Below, in pieces: positions 9,501-18,129 of a stretch of 64,000 nucleotides of DNA. Origin of the DNA: Pisaster brevispinus (Eukaryota > Echinodermata > Asteroidea > Forcipulatida > Asteriidae); contig JAMKCF010000007.1 of assembly GCA_023634235.1 (NCBI GenBank), forward strand, positions 4,258,001 through 4,322,000, given 5' to 3'. Each line of letters starts with the position of its first letter. The stretch's first letter is position 1. The notes beneath the pieces were generated by a model. That model had not been told where the DNA came from. It ran no database searches and was given only the letters and a program-made list of their open reading frames with translations. The translations under genes and the position numbers were made by a program.

Positions 9501-11940
9501 CAAGTGTGAAATCTCGACTGACCAGTCAACGATTAATCTCACATGCAAAGTCGAAAACACCTTCCCAGCGGTCGAGCTGCAGATGTGGAGCTTTCCAGAC
9601 GGTAGCGATAACTTGGTTCAACTAAAGGACGCAGTAATTGAGACTGAGCGAGTCACAGTTCCACTGCAGGGGAATCTAACTGAAAGAGGTAAGTGATCAG
9701 AGTGGTGCTTGCTGCAGTTTTCCACATCACAGGAATCAGGAGACTTATTAAGTGATATTTTGAGTTTTTCCGACACCTTCTGTCTGTGAGGGTTATTAGC
9801 ATTGTTGTGTGTAAGGGGGTCGTTGCGCTGCTGGCAAAAGCTCCGTGCGCCCTCGCGCGATGCTCGATATGTTTGTTTATTTGTGTGTCTTGTGCTGTAT
9901 TATTAGTACAGTTCTTGTTAAAAGTTCCATTCAATAACAATCTGCTTGTGTTCATCCAACATCTACTACACGTTCCATTATTTTATTTTACTGGTTTCGC
10001 GGGCTTTGCGTGACCTTTTCACCCCACCGCCTGCACAACTCTCAACAGTTTTTGCAGGTATTTACAGAGAATAAATCCCGGACCACCCGGACACAAGCAG
10101 AGAGCCATTTGAACCTGTGTGTACCTTGTTCGGCGTAGACTTGGGCCCACTACCCCAAGTACAGGGACCAAACCTCGCACATACAGGTCTCGAGACTGGT
10201 TTCGATCTCCCCATCGGACCCTATAGTCCCAGATTGCTGGGTCTCCCCTTTGGTCTTCGTACAGTGTTGTGTTTGGCTTCGACTGCTAGGCGAGGTCTTG
10301 GTCGCTCGACGTCGCAGGTCTCGACTACAACACTGGTTATATTGTTATTTTTACATACCTTTCTGGGAATAAACAAAAGTGACTAGCATTGTAACTCATA
10401 GGCCTGAAGATACAACCTGTGTAACATGTTTGAGTTTCAGATGTAGGAAGAAAACCCTCTAGTACAACATTAATTTAATATACTAAAAACCAAATTTTCA
10501 TTAAAGGCTTTGGTCCGGGATTCGAACATGAGACCCAGTTGTGAAAGACTGGGAAGAAACCGTTGAGCCAATCTGAAGGTCAATTAGAATTTGCGTTTTA
10601 TCTAATACTCTCGTTGGCCTATCCATAGAGCTCATCAGGACCAATAATACATTCACCAGAACTGCTTCAATTGAGGTCCAGGTTGGAATCGGAGGTAATA
10701 TCATCATCTGTAATAGCTCGGGTCCTGTGCCAGGAAAAGCGAAGAGTACATCCGTGGTGATAAGCAAACAAGTCCCAGTAGCACCAACTATCCAGACTAC
10801 CAGCTTTGCTACGACTTCATTCGGTACAGGTGTGTCATATTATCTTGGATTCGGGACAAACCCATGGGGACCATAGTTTTACCAATGGCCACTTTCAAGG
10901 CCCGGCAGTTTCCTGTGGCTAGTTTAGCCATCATAATGTCCATTTCTACCTACATGATTTAGCTGTGTTCCTCCACTCGCCTCCGATGACTCTATAGTCT
11001 ACTGCATCTTGTGTCCTCCATTTACGTAATCCTCTCAAAAACACTTCCAGTATAACTTGGGGATTGATTTCTCAACAGATGACTTTCCAACCCGCAAGAT
11101 ATCCCCAAGCAATCAATTACGTTGTGGATAAGTTTGCGGGGAAAGTATTGCAAGAAGACCAGGCAATTTGTTTATAAGATGACTAAACCGGAGACCTTGT
11201 ACTTGTTATCTACTGCACGCCAGCAGGTGGTCCAGAATAGGGGCCTCTCATTGACATCGCAGAAGTAATAAGACAATACATGTAGATGGTCTTTGGGCAA
11301 TACACCAGGAGAGTCACACTTAATTCACAATGTCAGGGGCTTTGAAATCTTGTCAGTGGTGAGTCCGAGGTAATGGGGATAAAAGTGAGCTTATCCTCAA
11401 TGTATTAATCTTTGTGGATAAATTGTTTGACAACATATACTGGAATAGTTTTGAGAAGGTGCATTGGTCAGAAAGTTAACGCTGGATTGATTGCTCAGCA
11501 CTTGTACGAGCTGACGATAGGAAGTTATTTATCCTGAAGCTGTAGTCGTAGCCGTAGCCATAGCCGAAGTAGTGATTTCTGAAAAGACTTGGTTATATTT
11601 TTCCTTCTTTTGTGAAGGGATGACAACAACCAAGGAGGAAAGAACAACAAATTCCATTGAAACAGGCGACGACCATCCAACTCGTAATACCCGAAGCGCC
11701 GTGACAGTTGTTTTGCTTGTGCTCACTCTTGTCTTTGCATTGTTGTGTTTCGTGTCGATCATCTTCTCGCAACGGGTAACACTGCTGAAATTTCAGGTAA
11801 GGGAGAGGTGGGCTTTTAAACTCTGCCCTACTGTCTCTTTGCTGTACCTTTGAGCAACTCTCTATTGTCGAAACTGAAAAGTTATTTTCCCCATTTATCT
11901 TCTTCTGTAGTTTTGCACTCACGGAAGGGTGGCCGTGTAG
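3375..11940 (+). CDS. immunoglobulin-superfamily type I membrane protein (multi-exon gene, 5' end not found)
   Basis: Exon model: 3375-3542, 4741-4938, 9440-9688, 10629-10829, 11618-11793 and 11911-11940. The first four introns are all phase 1, as usual for Ig-domain genes; the last is phase 0. The product reads as a V-set Ig domain split by an intron (Cys in EAACPA, Trp in VYWYE, second Cys in AGTYYC), then a second Ig domain (NLTCKV, MWSFPDG, IIICNSS). A Thr/Ser-rich stalk, one transmembrane helix (about 23 residues, AVTVVLL...VSIIF) and a tail of about 19 residues follow. Several N-glycosylation sequons are visible (NIS, NLT, NNT, NSS). No cytoplasmic signalling motif is visible. It is probably a cell-surface adhesion or recognition receptor. 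No signal-peptide exon was found upstream, so the 5' end is incomplete. I do not recognise a named orthologue. Confidence 0.75.
4576..4710. mobile_element. PIF/Harbinger-type MITE with TTA target duplication
   Basis: The inverted termini are GGTCGTATCC at the left and GGATACGGTC at the right. They are flanked by TTA at 4573-4575 and 4711-4713, the target duplication expected of PIF/Harbinger elements. The subterminal sequence is rich in GCTACGGCTACG on the left and TAGCCCTAGC on the right. It ends 30 bp before the acceptor-exon boundary of the second Ig exon. Confidence 0.65.
4741..4938 (+). CDS. Ig receptor exon: second half of V-set domain
   Basis: The acceptor is TTTCTTTTCTCCGTAG and the donor is ATAG/GTAGGC, both phase 1. 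The exon encodes DALPFIVKNDG, a YNISNN sequon, and the canonical F-strand QSSAGTYYC followed by a G-strand ending PIEVI. Joining it to the preceding exon restores a complete V-set fold with both Cys and the core Trp. Confidence 0.8.
5185..5335. repeat. CAG/CAACA low-complexity tract
   Basis: A run of CAGCAG, CAGACAG and AACAAAACA-type units forms a microsatellite-like tract in intron 2 of the Ig gene. Open frames on its minus strand are products of the repeat, not genes. Confidence 0.8.
5712..6050. repeat. inverted and direct terminal repeats of the DIRS element
   Basis: Segment A (5712-5766) and segment B (5951-6006) are inverted copies of about 55 bp that differ by one substitution and one indel. 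Segment C (6013-6050) again repeats the outer part of A in direct orientation (GTATACTTACTTC..CCTCGACAATAACTTT). DIRS retrotransposons end in inverted terminal repeats plus an internal complementary region, so this is best read as the 3' terminal structure of the adjacent minus-strand DIRS copy. Confidence 0.6.
6200..7584 (-). pseudogene. DIRS tyrosine recombinase remnant with upstream linker
   Basis: The 214-codon minus frame ending at 6940 begins with the RNase H/YR linker (PLIDLFATMENRQVPIFCSR, DALTLNWDGL, LIAPHWPRRSWLP). It continues into the N-terminal core-binding domain of the recombinase (LSEEVINTIQ, SSTKEVYGRQWSMCRDWCVE, LLQSLFDKGMAYRTL). Downstream, about 6200-6370 on the minus strand still encodes IQAHSTRAMAT, the HxxR catalytic box region, followed by AADWRSSPTFA. 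The catalytic Tyr region is decayed. Confidence 0.7.
7418..7825 (-). pseudogene. DIRS RNase H remnant
   Basis: The minus-strand frame encodes NMKELMSVVRACLHFQPLL, then VKSDYTTVVSYTSTNKGGTR, and a final GVWNVLADKL. This matches the DIRS RNase H pattern (INxLEL.AV..AL..F...L, D.TTVV.YIN..GGTRS, GxxN..AD.LSR). The second acidic position (SDYT) is kept. Confidence 0.7.
7865..8564 (-). pseudogene. DIRS reverse transcriptase remnant
   Basis: Two overlapping minus-strand frames carry the RT palm. One reads MHILVQENHRKFLQFKIGG then YQFLVISFGLTSA. The other continues SPRVFTKMLAPVVAKARMEG into HVFPDDL. In intact DIRS elements these form one run (DAYxHIPV...L.FGL.SAPRVFTK.LAPVVA...YLDDLL), so a frameshift near 8440 and loss of the catalytic Tyr are evident. 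Confidence 0.7.
9440..9688 (+). CDS. Ig receptor exon: N-terminal part of second Ig domain
   Basis: The acceptor is TTTGTTTTCAG and the donor is AGAG/GTAAGTGA, phase 1 to phase 1. The exon encodes VSPDPDKFPVVSPC, then STINLTCKVE (B-strand Cys) and ELQMWSFPDG (C-strand Trp), ending in NLTER. Two extra Cys (SPCDKK, SSKCEIS) could form an additional disulphide. Confidence 0.8.
9689..10628 (+). other. Ig gene intron 3
   Basis: This intron contains no further exon that I can support. Its 3' third holds a tRNA-like SINE remnant (10503-10575, minus). An open frame around 10117-10386 shows no family resemblance and lacks splice sites that fit the gene. Confidence 0.5.
10503..10575 (-). mobile_element. 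tRNA-derived SINE head (minus strand)
   Basis: The minus strand reads TGGCTCAACGGTT (box A-like), an anticodon-arm-like CCAGT...ACTGG, and GTTCGAATCCC (box B). No matched acceptor stem is visible, so it is a SINE head or tRNA pseudogene, not a functional tRNA. Confidence 0.5.
10629..10829 (+). CDS. Ig receptor exon: end of second Ig domain and stalk
   Basis: The acceptor follows a pyrimidine-rich tract with a CTAAT branch-like site (CTCTCGTTGGCCTATCCATAG). It restores phase 1 and gives ELIRTNNTFTRTASIEVQV. GNIIICNSSG supplies the F-strand Cys, and STSVVIS the last strand. The exon ends in a Thr/Ser-rich stalk (TIQTTSFATTSFG). The donor is ACAG/GTGTGTC. Confidence 0.75.
11618..11793 (+). CDS. 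Ig receptor exon: juxtamembrane and transmembrane helix
   Basis: The exon reads in phase 1 from the stalk exon: GMTTTKEERTTN, then RSAVTVVLLVLTLVFALLCF, VSIIF and SQRVTLLKFQ. The helix is flanked by Arg on both sides, consistent with a single-pass type I protein. The donor is TTTCAG/GTAAGG, phase 0. A GTAGCC-type repeat fragment (11534-11572) ends about 45 bp before the exon. Confidence 0.8.
11911..11940 (+). CDS. Ig receptor exon: terminal coding exon (short tail)
   Basis: The acceptor is ATCTTCTTCTGTAG. In phase 0 it adds FCTHGRVAV and a TAG stop at 11938-11940. The cytoplasmic tail is therefore under 20 residues and has no visible ITAM, ITIM or PDZ-type motif. The exon is short and supported only by the splice site and frame, so an alternative last exon is possible. 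Confidence 0.55.
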   Translation, partial: FCTHGRVAV

Positions 11941-12111
11941 TTATCGCGCGTATCAAAATTATGGAAGGCGATTTTGTTTCCAAAGGTGAAGAAAACGTTT
12001 TACAGGCAAACAAAAAGCTAGTTATTTCGTCCACTCAAAATATATCAAGGGAACAAATATCATACTGCATAACAGAAGTAAGGATCCAAGATTGAAGTGG
12101 ATACGGTAATA

Positions 12112-13226
12112 AGACAAGTGGGTCTTTCCATGTCAGACCAACGCATTTTCTACCTTATGTCTTCCGATTTTGATATAAACTGCTGTGCTTGTAGGTACTA
12201 CTGGGCAATGAATGCACACAAATTTTTAGCCCGACCCGACCTACCATGTGGTCAGGGCAGAAACCACAAGAAGTTGATATTTTTAGAGTAAAATACCACC
12301 CTTTTGATACAAATTTGTCGAAACCATGTAAATTTTCATCGAATACAAAATTATATGCAAATTTGGTACTAAAATAATGAGAATTGCATGCTCAAATTAA
12401 CTCTTTTGTCAAAATTAAATTTTGTGAAAAGTAGGTCATCGTGACCTTTAAATGTTATCGTATTCCATACGCACTCATGGGATAACTAATTATCAGTGGC
12501 GCAACCGACGGGGGGGGGGGGGCTTGAGCCCACCTCCTCCAAAGTTGTCAATGTGTTTTTTGGTCATTTATTTCACAATCTTCTAAAAAAATGAGCCCCC
12601 CCCAAAAAAAAAAAAAAAAAAAAAAAAGCAAATCGTGGGTTCGCAACTGCTGATAATTTAAAGTATGTTTCTGGTTAGACCTCAGCCCTCAACATGAGAA
12701 TTCCCCAAACAAGTATAATTTTAGTAACAATTGAAACAGAACAGTAAGTTGTGTTAGTGGTTTTCTAATGTAAAGTCTATAAATTGACTAATTTGTAACC
12801 TACCAACTGTACAAAAATAGTCATAAAGTTGTAAATTTTGAAGATCCCAATTTTCGGAATGATACATTATTACAAAAATTGGGTCAAAGGTCATGATAAC
12901 ACATTAAAGGTCACGGTGACCTACTTTTCACAAAATTTAATTTGACAAAAGAGTTAATTTGAGCATGCAATTCTCATTATTTTAATACCAAATTTGCATA
13001 TATTCGATGAAAATTTACATGGTTTTGACTTATTTGTACCAAAAGGGTGGTATTTTACTCAAAAAAATGTCAATTTTGTGTGGTTTCTGCCCTGACCACA
13101 TGGTACGTCGGATCGGGCTAAAAATTGTTGTGCATTCATTGCTCATCAGGACCTACAAGCACAGCAGTTTATAGGAAGACATAAGGTAAAAAAGTGCGTT
13201 GGTCTTACATGGAATGACCCAAGTAA
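12112..13226. mobile_element. foldback element with long (about 350 bp) terminal inverted repeats
   Basis: The left arm (about 12112-12465) and right arm (about 12870-13226) are inverted copies. Matching blocks include GGGTCATTCCATG/GGTCTTACATGGAATGACCC, GACATAAGGTA, TGCTGTGCTTGTAGG, CATGTGGTCAGGGCAGAAACC, AATACCACCC and GAGAATTGCATGCTCAAATT. The central 400 bp has a poly-G run near 12511 and a poly-A run near 12605. No transposase is encoded. It lies just downstream of the Ig gene. Confidence 0.75.
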
Positions 13227-13529
13227 GGAAAGTGCCAAATTGTAGAGCCCCATTTGCACGGGGTACTGACTGAGTTTGCATGAGTGAATTGCACCACATG
13301 AGACTAATGGTAAAGTCCTCACTGCGAGTATCGTGCGAAAGACCCTCCAGATCTAAGGCTAGGGGGGCTTATTTGAGGAGTTACCGGCACGAGGAAAATG
13401 TTTTTTATCTTTTGCATGGTGTGATAACATGGCAACCAGCTCCTTCCCTCTAGCGGAGTAAGCCCCAAATGCCCATAATCTCTTATGTCGCAGTTCAGCT
13501 TTATATTGAACATAATATGTATAGTAATG

Positions 13530-13800
13530 AATCACAAGGGAAACTGACTGGGTAAATCTTAGAATAATTTTTTGGGTATCAAGTAATAAACCACAAGGGA
13601 AACTGACTACACGGCAGCTAACGGTTGAATTGCTTCTGACTGGCACCCCCAAACAAAGATATTGACTAACAGGGAGACCGCCAACATAGGGATGGATAGC
13701 TCAGTTGGTAGAGCGCCGGTACGTTAATCCGGAGGTCGTTGGTTCAAGTCCCACATGCATTGTTTCTTTGTTCAAACCCAAATTAATAATTTTGGGGTTA
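13530..13800 (+). mobile_element. tRNA-Asn-like SINE, copy 1
   Basis: A conserved leader (GGTTGAATTGCTTCTGACTGGC through AGGGAGACCGCC) precedes a tRNA-like head with box A TAGCTCAGTTGGTA (13697), loop ACGTTAA (GTT anticodon-like) and box B GGTTCAAGTCC (13740). The acceptor ends are not complementary. The downstream tail TTTCTTTGTTCAAACCCAAA is shared with the copies at 37510-37740, 37820-38020 and 46590-46810. Confidence 0.7.
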
Positions 13801-13815
13801 AACAAAAAAAAATAG

Positions 13816-13890
13816 TTGACTGCGTTAAACCGGAGGTCCTAGATTCAAGTCCTTTTTTAGTCCATTTCTCTTTGTCGAACCCAAATTATG
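13816..13890 (+). repeat. partial second SINE head
   Basis: CGTTAAACCGGAGGTCCTAGATTCAAGTCC followed by TTTCTCTTTGTCGAACCCAAATTAT repeats the anticodon arm, box B and tail of the preceding SINE, without box A. It is a partial tandem copy. Confidence 0.6.
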
Positions 13891-15557
13891 ATAAATTATT
13901 ACCTACACAGTGTTTACAGTGTCGTGATAAACATCAAGCGGAACAGCCCAGGCAAGAACAAGGGACGCAAATGTTGGACAAGTCGATAGAAAAACCAGTC
14001 TGACGCTCTCTGAAGATGTGCCTCCTGCTCATTAAGTCAGGCAGAAATATCAATGTTGCAGTTGATGACTGTCAGGATTGAGGTATATATAGAGGTGGTG
14101 TGGCTTCATCATCTTTGGCAGCAACCAAACTAACCCTGTAACAAAGGCATGATCGAATGGCTTTAAGTTTGCGCTGCTGTGTTCATTTCTGTTTTTTCTT
14201 CGCTACGTTTTGTTACAGCATTATAGTTTATTAAGGCTTTTGAGGCAGGGCAACCAGTCAGTTCAAGGCATATTTCCAATTCCAATATTTCCAATAAGCA
14301 CATTCTTTAACATTTCATTTTTCTTATTTTCTTGGGGATAGTGAGTTACAGCTCGAAGGATATATTCTGTGCTGCCAATGTGTTCCTTATAGGCATACAG
14401 TGCAGTTTGTTGCCTCCTATGAGATGTTGAGTTACAACTCGAAGGATGTATTAATATATTAATAAAACATAAATAATTTGTCATTTTATGAATTAAAATA
14501 AAAACATAAACCTGATATAAATAGTTATTACCTTATTTGGAATGGAAAATCTACAAAACCAATGAAACTAATATGGCGCTAGGGTTCCCGCCAAAAGTTC
14601 AATGCGGTCGCCATCTTGAAAATATAATGAAAATGCACCATAACTCGATGTTAAAACATCGTACATGCTGTTTGCTACGAAATCCACCACAGTTGAATAA
14701 AGTTTATGATTGGAAAATAACAATGTTCTCAGGAATGGTGATTTATACAAACTATAAGCAATGACTTAACTTGCTCAGAGAAAGTCTCTTCTCATAAGAT
14801 CAATTAAATAACATTAAATTAAGAAATATAAAATACACTAAGTAATAGGAAATGATTTGCGTCTATGAATAATTGAGATGGTAGGGTATAATTCATAAAA
14901 TGACAAATCAGTTACCTGAAAATACAAGAAGACGGACGAAAATATAAACTGTTGTTTCTCCGTCTTCGTCCAGAGTTTGAATGACCAATGGGGCGAGTCC
15001 GCCACCAACGGTAAGAATATGGGCTCAGGACTTAGCATAATGAATATTCATATAGTTACGCAATGTATTGAAGAATAGACATTTAGAGAGGGGGGTATAT
15101 TCTCATACCAGTCACATATGCAATAGAGAATTTTCGTTGCTTGAAAAATAATGGACCTTTGTTTTGTTTTTGCACGTGAATCAATCAAAATGCTAGACGG
15201 TGCAGATGATTTTCGACAATGTGTCTCAAATGCAGATCAGTCGGTCAAAATCCAAGTATGATCAAGCAAAATGTTTTGTTAAGTGCTTGCAAAACGTGAT
15301 ATTTGTTATAAAATAATTTGCCCCGAATAAGGCTAATAAAAAAAGTAAAAAAATATTACTTCCCAAAACGTGTCCGCTGCAAACCTAGAAATGGTTCAAT
15401 GAAGATTCAGCTAATGACATTTTTTTATTATGGGAGTCTTACCGCACCGGAAAGCCGCAAAGAGGAAGCCTAATTCACCAGTGAGCTCATAATAATGAGA
15501 TCTCCAAACGCAAACTTGGTGAAGTTCATTTGAAGGCTAAAACCAGCTGCAACATAA
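13891..15557. other. intergenic, no gene recognised
   Basis: The stretch is AT-rich with no exon or family hit. A short direct repeat (GAGTTACAGCTCGAAGGATATATT near 14343 and GAGTTACAACTCGAAGGATGTATT near 14431) is the only structure noted. Confidence 0.4.
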
Positions 15558-15740
15558 CTTTTCAATTCAATTCAATACGACATTTATTTCACATTGACAT
15601 CCTCAATGACAGTAAATACAATTTGTATAAGGAAAATGTAAGCAGTAGTTTGTAGCAGAAATCAATATAACAAGTTTACAGTAAGTCAGTGTAATATAAT
15701 TAATTTTACGTAAGGAGCACACTTGGCTGTAAACAAAAAA
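15558..15740 (-). mobile_element. non-LTR element 3' end fragment (minus)
   Basis: CAATTCAATTCAATACGACATTTATTTCA is the reverse complement of the AAATAAATGT..(TTGAA)n tail seen at 3190-3246. This marks the 3' terminus of a CR1-like element inserted in the opposite orientation. Confidence 0.5.
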
Positions 15741-15984
15741 CATATTATGATGTCAACATGTAGGAAACGAGCTGAAGCATAGCTTTATGTGTACCTTTCC
15801 CTAGAAAACAGGCCTAAGGCTGAGTACCAAGCAGAGTAGGCGTCTGTCTCCTGAAAAGATCAAAACATTACCGATGCCAGCAGGGATAGGCCCATATGTA
15901 ATTGTAATAAGTAACTTTTAGTTCTCTGTTGGCGGGACAGACGTATCCCCATACTGAGGTTTGGGCACTGGCCTGGTGACCAGT

Positions 15985-16104
15985 CTTTATTCTTTGTCTT
16001 TTTCTTCCATTCTGTGCATTATAACATTTGTTATGCGCCTTTGATCATTTTGTATGTAAGGGGCGCAATATAATTTTTAAATTATTATTATTATTATTAC
16101 AGTC
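15985..16104 (+). mobile_element. CR1/L2-type 3' tail with (ATT)n
   Basis: TTATGCGCCTTTGATCATTTTGTA then GGGGCGCAATATAA and (ATT)n parallels the tail of the neighbouring LINE at 17433-17498 (GCGCTTTGATCATGTTTTGG, GCGCAGTATAAATAC, (ATT)n). It is an independent, severely 5'-truncated copy. Confidence 0.65.
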
Positions 16105-16481
16105 GGCTCGTTTATTTTAGTTTGTCACTGTAACCAATAACAGATGTCCCCTCGCTCTCTCGTACATGGCAGTACAGTGTACATGTACACAACTACATAC
16201 AATGTACATCAATTTATTGCTATTGTAACACAGTATATTGTTGTGTGCTACTTGAGCGGCCGATAACTAAATGTTACAGATATACAGTAGACGACAGAAA
16301 GAGGAAGGCAGACACGTACTGTATACTGGACTGTATCTGTATTTTATTGTATTCTTTCTGGCTGGTGGTTAGACGAAAAGAAAACTGGATTGGGCCACAT
16401 GGGCTAACCAGACTACCGAGAAAAGCAGAGAATGAACTAAGAATTAAACTATATAGACAATATATAGAGGATTGGTAAATC

Positions 16482-17498
16482 TTGGTCACTGACCGGATAA
16501 TAGTGGTGGTCAGTGCAGGTCCATGGGGGTACATGTATGCCGATGATACACAATTATATGTTGACTTCAATCCAACCGTGCCAGGTGCAAAAGAGAAAGC
16601 CTTGGATATACTAACGTCATGCATAGACGACATCATAGTCTGGATGAACACAAACAAATTGAAACTGAATGCTGAGAAAACAGAGTTTTTTGTCGCTGCC
16701 TCTAAGAACAACTTGTCACATGTTGAAGATGTTTCTCTAAGCATTGGAAATTCTACGGTAACCCCCTCAACTAGTATTCGGAACTTGGGTGTCATGTTTG
16801 ACCCTGTCATGTCAATGTCATCTCAAGTTAATTCAGTATGTAGCTCTACTAACTTCCATCTGCGCAACATTGCAAGGATTCGAAAATACATTGATCAAGA
16901 TACTTGTCACCATGTGGTTTGCTGTCTTGTCACTTCTCGTCTAGACTATTGTAACTCCCTGTTATCTGGAATCACCAAAGCAAATCTTAAACGCCTCACT
17001 GGTATTCAATACAGAGCTGCCAAACTTGTTCTCAGTGTTAACTGTTGGAGAGCTCATGGATCTCCCTTACTCGCTAAACTACACTGGCTACCCATGGAGA
17101 AACGCATCCAGTTCAAAACTCTTCTATATGTTTTTAAATGTTTGAATGGCATTGCTCCACCTTATCTCTCTGATATGTTTCATCTTCGCCAAAGCAACCG
17201 TCAAGGACTCCGTTCTTCTTCCGATAAAACTCGGCTTAACACTCACGAGTCCAGATTAACTTATGGCAAACACGCCTTCTCACACTCTGCTGCTAAACTT
17301 TGGAACAATCTCCCAATTAATGTCCGTAATTCTTCTTGTGTTGTTACTTTTAAGAAAAAACTTAAAACTTATCTCTTTCCTAAATTGTAGATTTTTGATT
17401 TGTTTTAGCTTGTTTTAATGTTTCCTTTTCTTTGTTATGCGCTTTGATCATGTTTTGGAAAAGCGCAGTATAAATACCTTTATTATTATTATTATTAT
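16482..17498 (+). pseudogene. CR1/L2-clade non-LTR retrotransposon, 5'-truncated with open RT C-terminus
   Basis: An open frame of about 300 codons (16482-17390) starts in the RT palm with YADDTQLYVDFNP. It continues through the thumb motifs: NKLKLNAEKTEF, NLGVMFDPVMSM, TSRLDYCNSLLSGI, the QYRAAKLVL block, LHWLPMEKRIQFKTLL and the C-terminal KLWNNLPINVR plus FKKKLKTYLF. The stop is followed by a short 3' UTR and an ATT-repeat tail (17480-17498). All N-terminal endonuclease and most RT motifs are missing. The frame is uninterrupted, which suggests a fairly young insertion. Confidence 0.8.
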
Positions 17499-17629
17499 CC
17501 AGTGGGCCTACCACATGGGTGATTTATGGGCTTGAGTGCATGGTCAAGGAAGTGGACGGAAGCTTGATAATTGGGGATAATGGGGTTAAGGTTGGAAGGA
17601 GGCTGTGTTTCTAATAGGGACAATTATTC

Positions 17630-17672
17630 TTAAAATAATTACTGGTGATGACAGCTAGATTCAGGGTTTACA
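17630..17672. repeat. 43-bp direct repeat, left copy
   Basis: TTAAAATAATTACTGGTGAT through CAGGGTTTACA is identical to 21974-22016. Weaker similarity continues outside it (CACAT then A-rich sequence), so it may be part of a larger repeat. Confidence 0.8.
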
Positions 17673-18129
17673 TTATTTCCATGTGGGGGAAGAAAATGTC
17701 CTCATTTTCAAAAAAAATAAAAAAATCAAGAGTGAACATAAAATACTGTTATTTAAGAAAATTGGAGCGTCAGAGGTGGTTTTAACAATAAAAGGAGAAC
17801 TTAAAAAGTGGCACAATACCAACTAATGTTGACTGGGGGAATACTTGAATGTATGTACATAAATAAAAGTGTGTGAACCAAGTAGAAAAGTGCACCGTTA
17901 AAATACATACTAATTGAGTACAATACAAGGCATATAAGCATAGGCAAAGTAATAAAGAAACATTAAGCAAATAACAACGAGAAAATGTAACAGTAAATTA
18001 ACAAGAATGCAAAATCTAGTAGAAGGAGTTGTGTTTCTAATATATAAAATAAACACTGGTAGTGGTAGTTGAATTTAAAACCAACGAATACAGATAAAAA
18101 TCAATATTACAGGCAACAAATCCTACTGA

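Noticed and set aside
10117..10386. 89-codon frame inside Ig gene intron 3
   Set aside because: No family resemblance and no splice sites that would join the flanking phase-1 exons.
13690..13760. Functional tRNA-Asn(GTT)
   Set aside because: Boxes A and B are present but the acceptor ends do not pair, and the sequence with its flanks recurs as a SINE.
16274..16810. 178-codon minus-strand frame
   Set aside because: Antisense shadow of the LINE reverse transcriptase at 16482-17390.
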